Of a stretch of DNA of 64,000 nucleotides, positions 9,593 to 21,949 are shown in pieces. Below the pieces are notes generated by a model, which saw nothing but the letters and a program-made list of their open reading frames with translations, searched no databases and was not told the origin of the DNA. Within the stretch, counting starts at the first letter, position 1; the number at the start of each line of letters is the position of its first letter. Location: assembly GCF_020386635.1 (NCBI RefSeq), contig NZ_CP081942.1, forward strand, positions 620,001 to 684,000, written 5' to 3'. A program made the position numbers and the translations under genes. The DNA is from Pseudomonas sp. MM211. Lineage in GTDB: Bacteria; Pseudomonadota; Gammaproteobacteria; Pseudomonadales; Pseudomonadaceae.

Positions 9593-10435
9593 TCAGCTCT
9601 GCTCAGCGATCAGCCAGTCGAGGCGCCAGCTGCCTTTGCTTTGTGCCAGGCGTTCGGCCAGCCAGGGCAACAGCTCGCGTAATTCCTCTTCCAGTCCCCA
9701 TGGCGGGTTACTGATCAGCAGGCCAGATCCGTTCAGGCGCTGAGCCTCGTCAGCGGGGTGCACGAACAGTTCGGCACGCAGCAGTTTCGGCGCCGCGCTC
9801 TTTTCCATGTCGCGGTAGAAACGCTTGAGCTGACGCTCGTCCTTGATCGGGTACCAGATCGCTACGATGGTCTGGCGCATGCGCCCGATCGCCTCGTTGA
9901 GCGAGGTGACGCAGCGCTCCAGTTCATCGGCCTTTTCGAACGGCGGGTCGATCAGCATTACCGCGCGTTTCTCACGCGTCGGCAGCAGGGCACGGGGCAG
10001 ATGCCAGCCCTCGCCCAGGTGCACGGCCACACGCCGATCACCGGCCATGTTTTCCTTGAGCAACTGCCCGTCTTCCGGGTGCTTCTCGTTGAGGTGCAGG
10101 CGATCCTGCTCGCGGGTGTGCAGACGCGCCAACTCGGGCGAGCCCGGATAATGGCGCAGCACGCCATCGGGGTTCATCGCACGAATCACTTCCAGATAAT
10201 CGAGTAACGGTTCCGGTGCATCCGTGGCGTCCCACAGACGACCGATCCCCTCGCGCCACTCACCGGTGCGGCTGGCCTGGTCGCCGGTCAGGTCGTACAG
10301 GCCAACGCCGGCATGGCTATCGAGATAGGCATAGGGGGCCTCCTTACGCGCCAACAAGGCGAATAGGCGGCACAGCACCAGGTGTTTCAAGACATCGGCG
10401 TGGTTGCCGGCATGGAAGGCGTGGCGGTAATTCAT
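9593..10435 (-). CDS. rlmJ: 23S rRNA (adenine2030-N6)-methyltransferase
   Basis: Methylates A2030 of 23S rRNA using S-adenosylmethionine. The product begins MNYRHAFHAGNHADVLKH, which is diagnostic for RlmJ, so the start is ATG 10435, with AGGAG upstream; the frame itself is open farther upstream. It has 280 aa. The SAM-binding motif is around YLDSHAGVGLYDL, and the catalytic IDPPFE motif follows. It is divergent from the acyl-CoA dehydrogenase gene, as with PA5019/PA5020 in PAO1. Confidence 0.93.
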   Translation of the reverse strand: MNYRHAFHAGNHADVLKHLVLCRLFALLARKEAPYAYLDSHAGVGLYDLTGDQASRTGEWREGIGRLWDATDAPEPLLDYLEVIRAMNPDGVLRHYPGSPELARLHTREQDRLHLNEKHPEDGQLLKENMAGDRRVAVHLGEGWHLPRALLPTREKRAVMLIDPPFEKADELERCVTSLNEAIGRMRQTIVAIWYPIKDERQLKRFYRDMEKSAAPKLLRAELFVHPADEAQRLNGSGLLISNPPWGLEEELRELLPWLAERLAQSKGSWRLDWLIAEQS

Positions 10436-10607
10436 CATCGGCTCCTGAGCAGGAGGCGAATTGTAGCCGTCCTGCGCGCGTGCTGCAGCGCCTGCATCGG
10501 ATTGGCCCTGGCCGTGTCCGGCTTGTTCCCCGCCATCACGGCGGTCGATGATGCTGGCGGGCCGCGCGCAGCTCCCTAGACTGGCCTCATTCAACCGGAG
10601 AGCCATC

Positions 10608-12410
10608 ATGCCCGAGACCTTGCTCAGCGCCCGCAACCTAGCGTTCGAACTCTATGAAGTGCTGAATGCCGAAGCGCTCACCAGCCGCCAGCGGTTCAGC
10701 GAGCACAGCCGGGAAACTTTCGAGGCGGCGCTGGATACCGCGCGCAGCATCGCCGAAGAGCTGTTCGCCACGCACAACCGCAAGGGCGATGAGCATGAGC
10801 CGCAGTATGTCGACGGCGCCGCCCAGTTGATCGGCGAGGTCAAGCCAGCGCTGCAGGCCTTCGTCGATGCCGGCTTCCTGAACGCGACCAGAAACTTCGA
10901 GGCAGGCGGCATGCAACTGCCCAACCTGTTGTCCCAGGCGTGTTTCGCGCATTTCCAGGCGGCCAACATCGCCACGGCCTCCTACCCGCTGCTGACCATG
11001 GCGGCCGCTAACCTGATCGAAGCCTTTGGCGATGAACTGCAGAAGCGTCGTTTTCTACAGCCGATGATCGAAGGCCGCTTCTTCGGCACCATGGCGTTGA
11101 CCGAGCCCCATGCTGGCTCCTCCCTCGCCGATATCCGCACCCGTGCCGAGCCCGTAGCTGATGGCAGCTACCGCCTAAAGGGCAACAAGATCTTCATCTC
11201 TGGTGGCGACCATAACCTGAGCGAGAACATCATCCACCTGGTGCTGGCCCGCCTGCCCGACGCTCCTGCCGGGGTGAAAGGCATCTCGCTGTTCATCGTG
11301 CCGAAATTCCTGATCGGCGAAGACGGCAGCCAGGGCCCGCGCAACGACGTGATCCTGGCAGGCCTGTTCCACAAGATGGGCTGGCGCGGCACCACCTCCA
11401 CGGCATTGAATTTCGGTGATCACGGTAATTGCGTCGGCTATCTGGTGGGCAAGCCTCATGCAGGCCTGTCCTACATGTTCCAGATGATGAACGAGGCGCG
11501 TATAGGCGTCGGCATGGGCGCGGTGATGCTCGGCTACGCCGGCTATCTGTACTCCCTGGAATATGCACGCCAGCGCACGCAGGGGCGCCTGCCCGACGGC
11601 AAGAGCCCGGCAAGCGCTCAGGTGGCGATCATCGAGCACGCCGATGTACGCCGCATGCTGCTGACCCAGAAGGCCTACGTGGAAGGCGCCTTCGATCTCG
11701 GGCTGTACTGCGCTCGCCTGTTCGACGATAGCCAGACGCTGGAGGACGCCGAACAGCGTGAGCAGGCCGGGCAACTGCTCGACCTGCTGACTCCGGTGGC
11801 CAAGTCCTGGCCGTCCGAGTATTGCCTGCAAGCCAATGCCCTGGCGATCCAGATTCTCGGCGGCCACGGTTATACCCGCGATCACCCGGTGGAACAGTAT
11901 TACCGTGACAACCGCCTCAACCCGATCCACGAAGGCACCCACGGCATCCAGTCCCTCGACCTGCTGGGGCGCAAGGTCGGCCAGCACGGCGGCGCAGCAC
12001 TCAAGGTATTGAGCCGGCAGATCATCGATACCTGCCAGCGCGCCGAGCCCTTCCTTGAACTGGACGCCCTACGTCAGCCGCTGGAAACGTTATTGGCGCG
12101 CCTGTCGCAGGTGACCCTCGGTTTGCTCGGCGACCTGCAGCAGGGCCGCGTGAACGGCGCCCTGGCGGACTCGGCGCTATACCTCAAGGTGTTCGGCCAT
12201 CTGGTGATCGGCTGGCGCTGGCTGGAACAGGCCGTTCACGCCGAACAGGGGCGCCTGGCTGGCAACGCGGCCGACGCCGACTTCTACAGCGGCAAGCTGC
12301 AGGCCGCACGCTACTTCCTGCTACGCGAGGTACCGGGCTGCCATCACGATCTGGATATCCTGGAGCAGCGTGACGAAACCTGCCTGGCGATGAGCGAGGC
12401 GTGGTTTTGA
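10608..12410 (+). CDS. Acyl-CoA dehydrogenase, FadE-like (PA5020 type)
   Basis: FAD-dependent alpha,beta-dehydrogenation of acyl-CoA, the first step of beta-oxidation. It has 600 aa from ATG 10608 with GGAG upstream; this is longer than the roughly 380-aa classical enzymes and typical of the long FadE-like class. Visible elements include FGTMALTEPHAGSSLADI (FAD/substrate loop), KIFISGGDHNL, the middle beta-domain and QILGGHGYTRDHPVEQYYRD near the active site, with the C-terminal DUF4331-like tail of this class not individually resolved. In PAO1 this gene is next to rlmJ, as here. The fatty-acid chain length handled cannot be read from sequence. Confidence 0.9.
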   Translation: MPETLLSARNLAFELYEVLNAEALTSRQRFSEHSRETFEAALDTARSIAEELFATHNRKGDEHEPQYVDGAAQLIGEVKPALQAFVDAGFLNATRNFEAGGMQLPNLLSQACFAHFQAANIATASYPLLTMAAANLIEAFGDELQKRRFLQPMIEGRFFGTMALTEPHAGSSLADIRTRAEPVADGSYRLKGNKIFISGGDHNLSENIIHLVLARLPDAPAGVKGISLFIVPKFLIGEDGSQGPRNDVILAGLFHKMGWRGTTSTALNFGDHGNCVGYLVGKPHAGLSYMFQMMNEARIGVGMGAVMLGYAGYLYSLEYARQRTQGRLPDGKSPASAQVAIIEHADVRRMLLTQKAYVEGAFDLGLYCARLFDDSQTLEDAEQREQAGQLLDLLTPVAKSWPSEYCLQANALAIQILGGHGYTRDHPVEQYYRDNRLNPIHEGTHGIQSLDLLGRKVGQHGGAALKVLSRQIIDTCQRAEPFLELDALRQPLETLLARLSQVTLGLLGDLQQGRVNGALADSALYLKVFGHLVIGWRWLEQAVHAEQGRLAGNAADADFYSGKLQAARYFLLREVPGCHHDLDILEQRDETCLAMSEAWF

Positions 12411-12458
12411 GCGACGGCGAGCGAGTACCCCACCATCGCGCAACACCTGACACCGCTT

Positions 12459-12526
12459 GGTGGGTTACGCGACGCGCCGAGCTGGCGCACGCCTGAAATC
12501 ATCGGGCATTGCGCCGCTAACTCACC
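12459..12526. repeat. Imperfect inverted repeat downstream of the acyl-CoA dehydrogenase
   Basis: GGTGGGTTA (12459-12467) pairs with TAACTCACC (12518-12526), with one mismatch. It resembles the GTGGGTTA-type intergenic palindromes common in pseudomonads. The rest of the 180-base gap up to ppk holds only the terminator. Confidence 0.4.
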
Positions 12527-12551
12527 CTACGGCTTGAGTTATCCACAACGA

Positions 12552-12580
12552 GAAACGGGCACAATGGCCCGTTTCTTTTT
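12552..12580 (+). terminator. Terminator between the convergent acyl-CoA dehydrogenase and ppk genes
   Basis: GAAACGGGC (12552-12560) pairs with GCCCGTTTC (12567-12575), followed by TTTTT on the plus strand. The same hairpin could slow transcription leaving ppk from the other side, but the minus strand lacks a good T run. Confidence 0.85.
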
Positions 12581-12590
12581 CGTCGCGCAC

Positions 12591-14804
12591 TCAGCGCGGG
12601 ATAATCACCGGTGCGCTGAGCTTTTCCAGCAGGCTGGCTTGCGCGCTACGCGAGTTCTGGTTACCGGTCGGCGAAAGCCGTAGATAGCGCCCGTCAGGCT
12701 GCAGCACCCAGGCATGGGTGTTGTCGGTCAGGTAGGCTTCCAGCTCCTTCTTCACGCGCAGAATCAGTTTTTTACCCTCGACCGGGAAGCAGGTCTCCAC
12801 GCGCTTGTCGAGGTTGCGCTCCATCCAGTCGGCGCTGGACAGGTAGATTTTCTCTTCGCCGCCATTGAGGAAATAGAACACCCGCGTGTGCTCCAGGAAG
12901 CGGCCAATGATCGAGCGAACCTGAATGTTGTGCGAAACACCTGGTACCCCTGGCCGCAGGCAGCACATACCGCGCACTACCAGATCGATCCTCACACCCG
13001 TTTGGCTGGCCTTGTACAGCGCACGAATGATCTTCGCATCGGTCAGCGAGTTGAACTTGGCGATGATGTGCGCCGGCTTGCCTTCACTGGCCAGGTGGGT
13101 TTCCTTGGCGATCAGGTCGAGCAGGGTTTTCTTCAGGGTAAAGGGCGCATGCAGGAGCTTCTTCATGCGCAGGGTCTTGCCCATGCCAATCAGCTGACTG
13201 AACATTTTGGACACATCCTCACCCAGCGCCACATCGGCGGTGAGCAGGCTGTAGTCGGTGTACAGACGGGCGTTGCCGGCGTGGTAGTTACCAGTACCCA
13301 GGTGCGCGTAACGGACGATCTCGCCGTTCTCACGACGCAGAATGAGCATCATCTTGGCGTGGGTCTTGAAGCCGACCACACCGTAGATCACCACGGCACC
13401 TGCAGCCTGCAGGCGGCTGGCCAGCGCCAGGTTGGACTCCTCGTCGAAGCGCGCGCGCAGCTCGATCACCGCGGTAACTTCCTTGCCGTTGCGCGCGGCT
13501 TCCACCAATGCATCGACGATCTCCGAGTTGGCGCCAGAGCGGTAGAGCGTCTGCTTGATGGCCAATACGTGTGGGTCTTTCGCCGCCTGGCGCAACAGAT
13601 CCACCACGGGAGTAAAGGACTCGAAGGGATGCAGCAGCAGGATGTCTTGCTTGCTGACCACGCTGAAAATGTTCTCGCTGTTCTGCAGTAACTTGGGGAT
13701 TACCGGAGTGAACGGCGGGTACTGCAGATCCTGATGGCTTTCCAGGCCGGTGATGCTGAACAGGCGGGTCAGGTTGACCGGGCCGTTGACTTGATACAGC
13801 TCATGCTCCGACAGGCCGAACTGCTTGAGCAGTTGGTCGGTAAGGTGTTTCGGGCAGCTGTCGACCACCTCCAGACGCACCGCATCCCCGTAACGGCGGC
13901 TGAACAGCTCACCGCGCAGCGCACGGGCCAGGTCTTCGACGTCCTCGGTATCCACCGACAGATCGGCGTTACGGGTCAGGCGGAACTGGTAGCAACCCTT
14001 GACCTTCATGCCAGGGAACAGATCATCGGCATGAGCATGGATCATCGACGACAGAAACACGTAGTTGGCGCCCTGGCCGCCGACGTCTTCCGGTACCTTG
14101 ATGATCCGCGGCAGCAGACGCGGCGCAGGGATTACAGCCAGACCAGAGTCGCGACCGAAGGCATCGACGCCTTCCAGTTCGACGATGAAGTTCAAGCTCT
14201 TGTTGACCAGCAGCGGGAACGGGTGCGTGGGGTCGAGACCAATCGGCGTGATGATCGGCGCGATCTCGTCGCGGAAATAGCGGCGCACCCAGGCCTTGTG
14301 CTTGGTCGTCCAGTAGCGGCGGCGGATGAAGTTGATGCCGTGCTTGGCCAGCGCCGGAAACAGCACATCGTTGAGGATGGCGTACTGACGGCCGACCTGC
14401 TCGTGTACCAGTTCGGCAATGCGCGAGAGCGCCTGATGCGGCTGCAAGCCATCGGCGCCAGCTTGCTCACGGGCAAAATTGATCTGCTTCTTCAGCCCGG
14501 CAACACGGATTTCGAAGAACTCATCGAGGTTGCTGGAGAAGATCAGCAGGAACTTCAGACGTTCCAGCAACGGGTAGGACTCGTCCAGCGCCTGTTCCAG
14601 CACGCGGATGTTGAACTGCAGCTGCGACAGTTCACGGTGGATGTACAGGCTGCTGTCATCCAGGCTGGGCACTGGCACGGCGACCGCCGTGGTTTCGACT
14701 ACTGGCGTTTCCACTATGGTTTCCACCGGCGCTTCGTCGATCACCGGCAGGCTGATTGCCGGTACATCGAGCTGTTCGTTCTCACTGAGTCCTTCGTTGC
14801 TCAT
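12591..14804 (-). CDS. ppk: Polyphosphate kinase 1
   Basis: Reversibly polymerises the ATP gamma-phosphate into polyphosphate; membrane-associated. It has 737 aa. The N- and head-domain motifs include [14 protein letters not shown] and the ATP-binding region; the phospholipase-D-like catalytic half includes [10 protein letters not shown], whose His is the family's autophosphorylated residue, and the second HKD-like region [15 protein letters not shown]. The N-terminal 45 residues are a low-complexity Val/Pro/Thr-rich extension. It follows hemB by 18 bases, matching PA5243-PA5242. The exopolyphosphatase gene ppx, expected convergent in PAO1, is not next to it. Confidence 0.97.
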   Translation of the reverse strand: MSNEGLSENEQLDVPAISLPVIDEAPVETIVETPVVETTAVAVPVPSLDDSSLYIHRELSQLQFNIRVLEQALDESYPLLERLKFLLIFSSNLDEFFEIRVAGLKKQINFAREQAGADGLQPHQALSRIAELVHEQVGRQYAILNDVLFPALAKHGINFIRRRYWTTKHKAWVRRYFRDEIAPIITPIGLDPTHPFPLLVNKSLNFIVELEGVDAFGRDSGLAVIPAPRLLPRIIKVPEDVGGQGANYVFLSSMIHAHADDLFPGMKVKGCYQFRLTRNADLSVDTEDVEDLARALRGELFSRRYGDAVRLEVVDSCPKHLTDQLLKQFGLSEHELYQVNGPVNLTRLFSITGLESHQDLQYPPFTPVIPKLLQNSENIFSVVSKQDILLLHPFESFTPVVDLLRQAAKDPHVLAIKQTLYRSGANSEIVDALVEAARNGKEVTAVIELRARFDEESNLALASRLQAAGAVVIYGVVGFKTHAKMMLILRRENGEIVRYAHLGTGNYHAGNARLYTDYSLLTADVALGEDVSKMFSQLIGMGKTLRMKKLLHAPFTLKKTLLDLIAKETHLASEGKPAHIIAKFNSLTDAKIIRALYKASQTGVRIDLVVRGMCCLRPGVPGVSHNIQVRSIIGRFLEHTRVFYFLNGGEEKIYLSSADWMERNLDKRVETCFPVEGKKLILRVKKELEAYLTDNTHAWVLQPDGRYLRLSPTGNQNSRSAQASLLEKLSAPVIIPR

Positions 14805-14822
14805 TGAATTACCCTGGAGGGG

Positions 14823-15878
<1,056 letters not shown>

Positions 15879-16104
15879 TTATAAGCCGCCATTATGACCA
15901 AATGATGACGACGATAACGAATACTGCGACGGCACGTCGCAGCCGATAAGGCACATCGGATGCACCAAAATTGTTCGCAATCGGCATAACACCCCAGCAT
16001 TGCAAGCAAAAGCTGCCAGGGGTTATTTCACAGTATTTCGACAAATGCTGTTTTACGTTGTCGAACCACGTAGCCTTGCGTTCCCTCCTCTACGGTCATC
16101 TTCA

Positions 16105-16656
16105 ATGCTGGAAAATTTGCTGCAGCACTTCGGTTACCCGGCCCTGGCCCTGGGCACTTTTCTCGAAGGTGAAATGTCGCTGTTACTGGCGGCTTATCTG
16201 GCGTTGCGGGGCATCTTGCAGATCGAGCTGGTGATAATCTTCGCCTTCCTCGGCACCTATGCCAGCGACCAACTGTGGTTCCATCTGGGCCGCCGTCACG
16301 GTCGACGCATTCTCGATAATCGTCCCCAGTGGCAAGCGCTCAGCGACAAGGCACTGGTGTACTTGCGCCGTCATCCGGATCTTTGGGTGCTGGGCTTCCG
16401 CTTCTTCTACGGCATGCGCACGGTGATGCCACTGGCCATCGGTATCTCCGGCTATCCGCGTCGCCGTTACGTGATTCTCGATGCCATCGGCGCAGCGATC
16501 TGGGCCATCGTGCTCGGCACCCTCGCCTATAAACTCGGCCGCGCACTCGAAGGCCTGCTGGGTGAGCTGCATCAGGTTCAGTTGTACGTCTTCGCGGGTT
16601 TGCTGATCATCGGCCTGGGCATCTGGCTGTACCGTCGTAGACAGCGCCGCACCTGA
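16105..16656 (+). CDS. DedA-family (SNARE-associated/VTT domain) inner membrane protein
   Basis: DedA proteins help maintain membrane potential and move undecaprenyl phosphate or lipids across the inner membrane. It has 183 aa from ATG 16105; the frame extends upstream, but the family N-terminus begins MLENLLQHFGYPAL. Visible are the re-entrant segment GTFLEGEMSLLLAAYLA, the conserved FRFFYGMRTVMPLAIG segment, and terminal hydrophobic helices ending in a basic YRRRQRR tail. There is no clear ribosome site. Substrate unknown; family assignment is good. Confidence 0.88.
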   Translation: MLENLLQHFGYPALALGTFLEGEMSLLLAAYLALRGILQIELVIIFAFLGTYASDQLWFHLGRRHGRRILDNRPQWQALSDKALVYLRRHPDLWVLGFRFFYGMRTVMPLAIGISGYPRRRYVILDAIGAAIWAIVLGTLAYKLGRALEGLLGELHQVQLYVFAGLLIIGLGIWLYRRRQRRT

Positions 16657-16710
16657 AGCACTGCAATTGACGACGACCTCACAAACGTTCAAAAGCCTGT
16701 AACAATTGGC

Positions 16711-16724
16711 TGACTGATCAGTCA
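16711..16724. promoter_or_regulatory. Perfect 14-bp palindrome upstream of elbB, candidate operator
   Basis: TGACTGATCAGTCA is a perfect dyad 82 bases before the elbB start. Its size and symmetry are like TetR- or MarR-type operators. No regulator gene is adjacent. Function is inferred from symmetry and position only. Confidence 0.4.
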
Positions 16725-16805
16725 TAACAGAAGACATGTTACCCCCAGGCGAGACCGCCGGACGCAAGATCCGGGCTCGGCTCGTACCTCATCAGGAGTT
16801 GGTCG

Positions 16806-17465
16806 ATGAACAAGAAAGTCGCAGTGATTCTTTCCGGTTGTGGCGTCTATGACGGCTCGGAGATCCACGAAAGCGTGATCACCCTGCTGCGCCTCGACCA
16901 ACGCGGCGCCGAAGTGCAGTGCTTCGCGCCAAACATCGATCAGGCACACGTACTCAACCACCTGAGCGGCGAGGAAATGCAGCCGGCGCGTAACGTGCTG
17001 GTGGAATCCGCACGCATCGCCCGCGGCAACATCAAGGACGTGCGCGAACTGCGTGCCGACGACTTCGATGCGTTGATCCTGCCGGGTGGCTTCGGCGCCG
17101 CCAAGAATCTTTCCGACTTCGCCAGTGCTGGCGGCGATTGCACCGTGCAGGCCGACGTGCTGGCCGCTGCGCAGTCGTTCGTCAGTGCCTCCAAACCCGT
17201 CGGGCTGATCTGCATCGCCCCGGCCCTGGCGGCGCGCATCTTTGGCGCTGGCGTGACCTGCACCATCGGCCATGACGCCGACACCGCAGCAGCACTGACC
17301 AAAATGGGCGCCGAGCACGTCGAGTGCAACGTTGAAGATATTGTCGAAGATACCCAGCGCAAGCTGGTGACCACGCCGGCCTATATGCTGGCCAACTCGA
17401 TCTCGCAGGCCGCGTCGGGGATCAACAAATTGGTGGATCGGGTGCTGGAACTGACACACGAGTAA
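16806..17465 (+). CDS. elbB: ElbB, DJ-1/PfpI-like glyoxalase-type protein
   Basis: A class I glutamine-amidotransferase-like protein of the DJ-1/PfpI superfamily; E. coli ElbB is linked to isoprenoid synthesis and has weak glyoxalase activity. It has 219 aa and begins MNKKVAVILSGCGVYDGSEI. The nucleophile elbow LICIAPALAA carries the family Cys, and LILPGGFGAAKNLSDFA is conserved. ATG 16806 follows AGGAG at good spacing. The gene order ppk-hemB-DedA-elbB resembles PA5242-PA5245 of PAO1. Confidence 0.92.
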   Translation: MNKKVAVILSGCGVYDGSEIHESVITLLRLDQRGAEVQCFAPNIDQAHVLNHLSGEEMQPARNVLVESARIARGNIKDVRELRADDFDALILPGGFGAAKNLSDFASAGGDCTVQADVLAAAQSFVSASKPVGLICIAPALAARIFGAGVTCTIGHDADTAAALTKMGAEHVECNVEDIVEDTQRKLVTTPAYMLANSISQAASGINKLVDRVLELTHE

Positions 17466-17470
17466 AGATT

Positions 17471-17491
17471 ATCGCCGCCCGCAGCGGCGAT
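17471..17491 (+). terminator. Hairpin just after elbB, possible terminator
   Basis: ATCGCCGC (17471-17478) pairs with GCGGCGAT (17484-17491) around CCGCA, six bases after the elbB stop. There is no T run, so termination is uncertain. Confidence 0.4.
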
Positions 17492-17508
17492 AGGCTTAAA
17501 CGCTTGCC

Positions 17509-17579
17509 GTAGCCTAGGTCGAGCGCAGCGATACCCGTGAAATGGCAATCTGGGTATCGCGCTGCTCAACCCAGGCTAC
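17509..17579. repeat. Inverted repeat between convergent elbB and the UPF0178 gene
   Basis: GTAGCCTAGGT... (from 17509) is mirrored by ...ACCCAGGCTAC (to 17579), and inside it GCGCAGCGATACCC is mirrored by GGGTATCGCGCTGC. A related GGGTTGAGCGCAGCG half occurs near 21875. It is typical of dispersed Pseudomonas intergenic palindromes and sits where two genes converge. Confidence 0.6.
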
Positions 17580-17594
17580 GGGTCGACGAGGCGT

Positions 17595-18047
17595 TCAACC
17601 GCGTGACAGGCGCGTCAGCAGACGATCGAGGGAATTGGCGAACGCCTGCCGATCCTTGTCGCCGTAGGCAGCCTGACCACCACTGACCTGCCCCTGCTCA
17701 CGCAGGTCGGTAAACAGGTTACGTACCGCCAGACGCTCGCCCATGTTGCGCTCGTCGAACTCCTTGCCGCGCGGATCCAGCGCCAGCACACCCTTCTTCA
17801 CCAAGCGATCAGCCAGCGGCACGTCGCTGCAGATCACCAGCTCGCCTGGCACGGCGTGCTCCACAAGATAATCATCAGCCGCATCCGGGCCGCTCGGCAC
17901 GACGATCAAACGCACACAGGCGAAAGCCGGCTTGGGCTGCGCTTGCCCGGCAACCATGACGACCTCGAAGTTACGCTTGAGGGCGAACTTGACCACCTGA
18001 TCCCGCGACAGCCGTGGGCAGGCGTCGGCATCGATCCATACGCGCAT
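17595..18047 (-). CDS. UPF0178 (YaiI/YqxD, DUF188) family protein
   Basis: A conserved 150-aa protein of unknown function, seen in PAO1 as PA5247. It begins MRVWIDADACPR, a PIN-like/DUF188 N-terminus with acidic residues suggesting metal binding. VICSDVPLADRLVKKGV and NLFTDLREQG are conserved. It ends two bases after the LysE-type gene upstream of it on the same strand begins its own termination, so the pair (18679 down to 17595) is probably one transcript. A nuclease role is possible but not shown. Confidence 0.9.
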   Translation of the reverse strand: MRVWIDADACPRLSRDQVVKFALKRNFEVVMVAGQAQPKPAFACVRLIVVPSGPDAADDYLVEHAVPGELVICSDVPLADRLVKKGVLALDPRGKEFDERNMGERLAVRNLFTDLREQGQVSGGQAAYGDKDRQAFANSLDRLLTRLSRG

Positions 18048-18049
18048 GC

Positions 18050-18679
18050 TCAGACCGGTGCGCGACGCACGGTAGCCAGCAACGCCGCAGCGCCCACGAA
18101 CAGCGCGCCAAAGCTGCGGTTCATGATGCGTTGCTGACGCGGCGTGCGCAGCAGGCGCAGAACGCGTACGGCCAGGCCGGTATAGCCAGCCATGACGATC
18201 AGATCGACAGTCACCATGGTCACGCCGATGATCAGATACTGCTCGGTCAGCGGTGCGTGAGGATTGATGAACTGTGGCAGCACCGCAAGCATGAAGACGA
18301 TGGCCTTGGGGTTGCCGAAATTAACCAGAAAACCGCGCAACACCAGGCTCAGCGGCCTACCGATGGGGCGTTCGCCAGTGACGGTCATGTCGGCAGGCAG
18401 CGCCCGCCACTGGCGCCAGCCCAGGTACACCAGATAGGCAACGCCGAACCACTTGATCAGGCTAAAGGCCAATGCCGAGGTCGCCAGCACGGCACCGACG
18501 CCAGCAGCGACGATGGCGATCTGCAGCGCCAGGCCAAGCTGCAGGCCAAGCGCGTTCCAGTAACCACGCAGAAAGCCGTATTGCAGACCGGCCGACATCG
18601 ACGCGATGGCACCGGCACCCGGCGACAGGCTGATCAGCCAACAGGCGACGAAGAACGCGAGCCAGGTTTCCAGAGCCAT
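18050..18679 (-). CDS. LysE/RhtB-family amino-acid exporter
   Basis: An inner membrane exporter of amino acids such as homoserine, threonine or their analogues. It has 209 aa and about six hydrophobic helices. The family signature SLSPGAGAIASMSAGLQYG lies in the first loop, and FLVNFGNPKAIVFMLAVLPQF follows in the middle. It is nearer the RhtB than the LysE subgroup by these motifs. Its stop is two bases from the start of the UPF0178 gene. Substrate not determinable. Confidence 0.88.
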   Translation of the reverse strand: MALETWLAFFVACWLISLSPGAGAIASMSAGLQYGFLRGYWNALGLQLGLALQIAIVAAGVGAVLATSALAFSLIKWFGVAYLVYLGWRQWRALPADMTVTGERPIGRPLSLVLRGFLVNFGNPKAIVFMLAVLPQFINPHAPLTEQYLIIGVTMVTVDLIVMAGYTGLAVRVLRLLRTPRQQRIMNRSFGALFVGAAALLATVRRAPV

Positions 18680-18699
18680 AATGACGACCTCAGAAGATT

Positions 18700-18850
18700 C
18701 ATTGATGGTGTTAAAACTACCTGCGTGGCCATCGCTGCGTTAAAACCGCACTCAAAATGCTCATGTACTACTCGTACACTCCGCTTTCTCGCGCGTTTTT
18801 GTGGGGGCGCCTAGCCCTTGCGCTGCCTGCCTAGCCGACGTTTTAAGCTG
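18700..18850. repeat. Intergenic repeat-like block upstream of the LysE gene
   Basis: The 181-base gap between the MscS and LysE genes contains TGTAC-TACTC-GTACA (a small hairpin near 18771-18785) set in a CTCATGTACT...CTCCGC context. I recognise this as a common dispersed intergenic motif in Pseudomonas genomes. No second copy is present in this window, so the repeat call rests on memory. Confidence 0.35.
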
Positions 18851-18860
18851 CTTTATCTAA

Positions 18861-19444
18861 TCAGGATTCGATCTTGCGTGCTGCCGGTACATCACCGTTG
18901 CGCCAGCGCCTCACGGCCTTCTGGAAAAACAGGCTGTTGGGAATCTGCACCCAGGTACCCGGCGCGTCGCCGGTCAGGTCTTCCAGGGTGGTATAGAACA
19001 GGTTGATGTCCAATACACGACCCCGCACGCCCGGCTTGTCGGCGCTTTCCAGCACTTCGACACAGTCGCCGATGCGGAACGGCCCGAGGGCGAAGATCAG
19101 CAGCGCGCAGAACAGGTTCGACAATACGCTCCAGATGGCGAAGAAAGCGATGGCTGCCACAGCGGCAAAGCCGGTCAACGCCCCCCACAGTACCTGGGCC
19201 GAAACGCCTAAGCGCTCCAGCACCAACATGAAGGCGCTACCCAGGATCAGCCAGCGGGTGAGGCCGCGCAACGGCACCAGCAGCTCTGCCGGTAGCTGAG
19301 GATAGCGATGGCCCAGGCGGCTAATGCCACGGGTGAGAATCCGCTGTGCCAGCCAGGCCAGTACCAGAATCAGCACGACCTGCCCAGCGAGCATCAGTGG
19401 CTGGCTCCAGGCGGTTAGCCAGGCCAGATCGGTAAAATCGAAAT

Positions 19445-19448
<4 letters not shown>
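18861..19448 (-). CDS. Small MscS-family mechanosensitive channel protein
   Basis: Probable inner membrane osmotic-release channel of the MscS family. The start is TTG 19448, which overlaps the TGA of the upstream ABC-F gene and is preceded by GGAGG seven bases away, so translation is likely coupled; 195 aa. Three hydrophobic helices lie in the first 115 residues. The pore-lining-like helix and beta domain follow (LTGFAAVAAIAFFAIWSVLSN, then LGPFRIGDCVEV). It stops soon after the beta domain and so lacks most of the C-terminal vestibule of E. coli MscS. PNSLFFQKAVRRW near the end is MscS-like. Confidence 0.82.
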
Positions 19449-21355
<1,907 letters not shown>

Positions 21356-21405
21356 AATGGCGGCGGATTCTACCAGAGTCCCCCGCCGCTTACTCGGAGC
21401 GTACC

Positions 21406-21879
21406 GTGACTACTGACCTGTGGAGTTTCGCCACGACGCTGTACACCAAACCTGGCGTAGAAGCCGCATGCCTCACCCAGCAAGACGCCGGTACAGATGT
21501 GTGCCTGCTGCTCTGCGGCCTGTGGATGGATCGCCGCGGCACGCCCCATGACGGCGATTTCGAAACGCAATTGCGACGAGTGGCAACACAATGGCAGCAC
21601 GATGTCGTCACCCCGCTCAGGGCTCTGCGTCAGATCTGGCGCACGCCAGCGCAGCAAGATTCGGCACTCGCCGAACTGCGGCAACGGGTCAAACAGCTGG
21701 AGCTGGATGCCGAGAGAGAACAACTGATGCGCCTGGAGGCAATGGCTCAAGGCAGAGCCCGGCAGCCAAGCAGCCATCAGCACGCTTGGCTGGATGCCCT
21801 GGCTGCAACTTCCTCGGCGCCGGCCGCAGCGGCTCGCGAACACTTGTATGGCGCGAGCCTGAGCAATGGCCTGGGTTGA
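21406..21879 (+). CDS. TIGR02444 family protein, function unknown
   Basis: A conserved gammaproteobacterial protein of 157 aa. It begins MTTDLWSFATTLYTKPGVEAACL and continues CLLLCGLWMDRRG, which fits TIGR02444. It is helical throughout with a basic/acidic middle that may form a coiled coil (LAELRQRVKQLELDAEREQLMRL is the core of this, at 85-107). It is divergent from the ABC-F gene, so the two may share a 50-base promoter region. No function is known to me. Confidence 0.82.
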   Translation: MTTDLWSFATTLYTKPGVEAACLTQQDAGTDVCLLLCGLWMDRRGTPHDGDFETQLRRVATQWQHDVVTPLRALRQIWRTPAQQDSALAELRQRVKQLELDAEREQLMRLEAMAQGRARQPSSHQHAWLDALAATSSAPAAAAREHLYGASLSNGLG

Positions 21880-21949
21880 GCGCAGCGCTACTCAGGATCA
21901 CCACGCCCCGCGGATCCACCCTACAAGGGTGGCTGAGCCCTGAAGGGGT

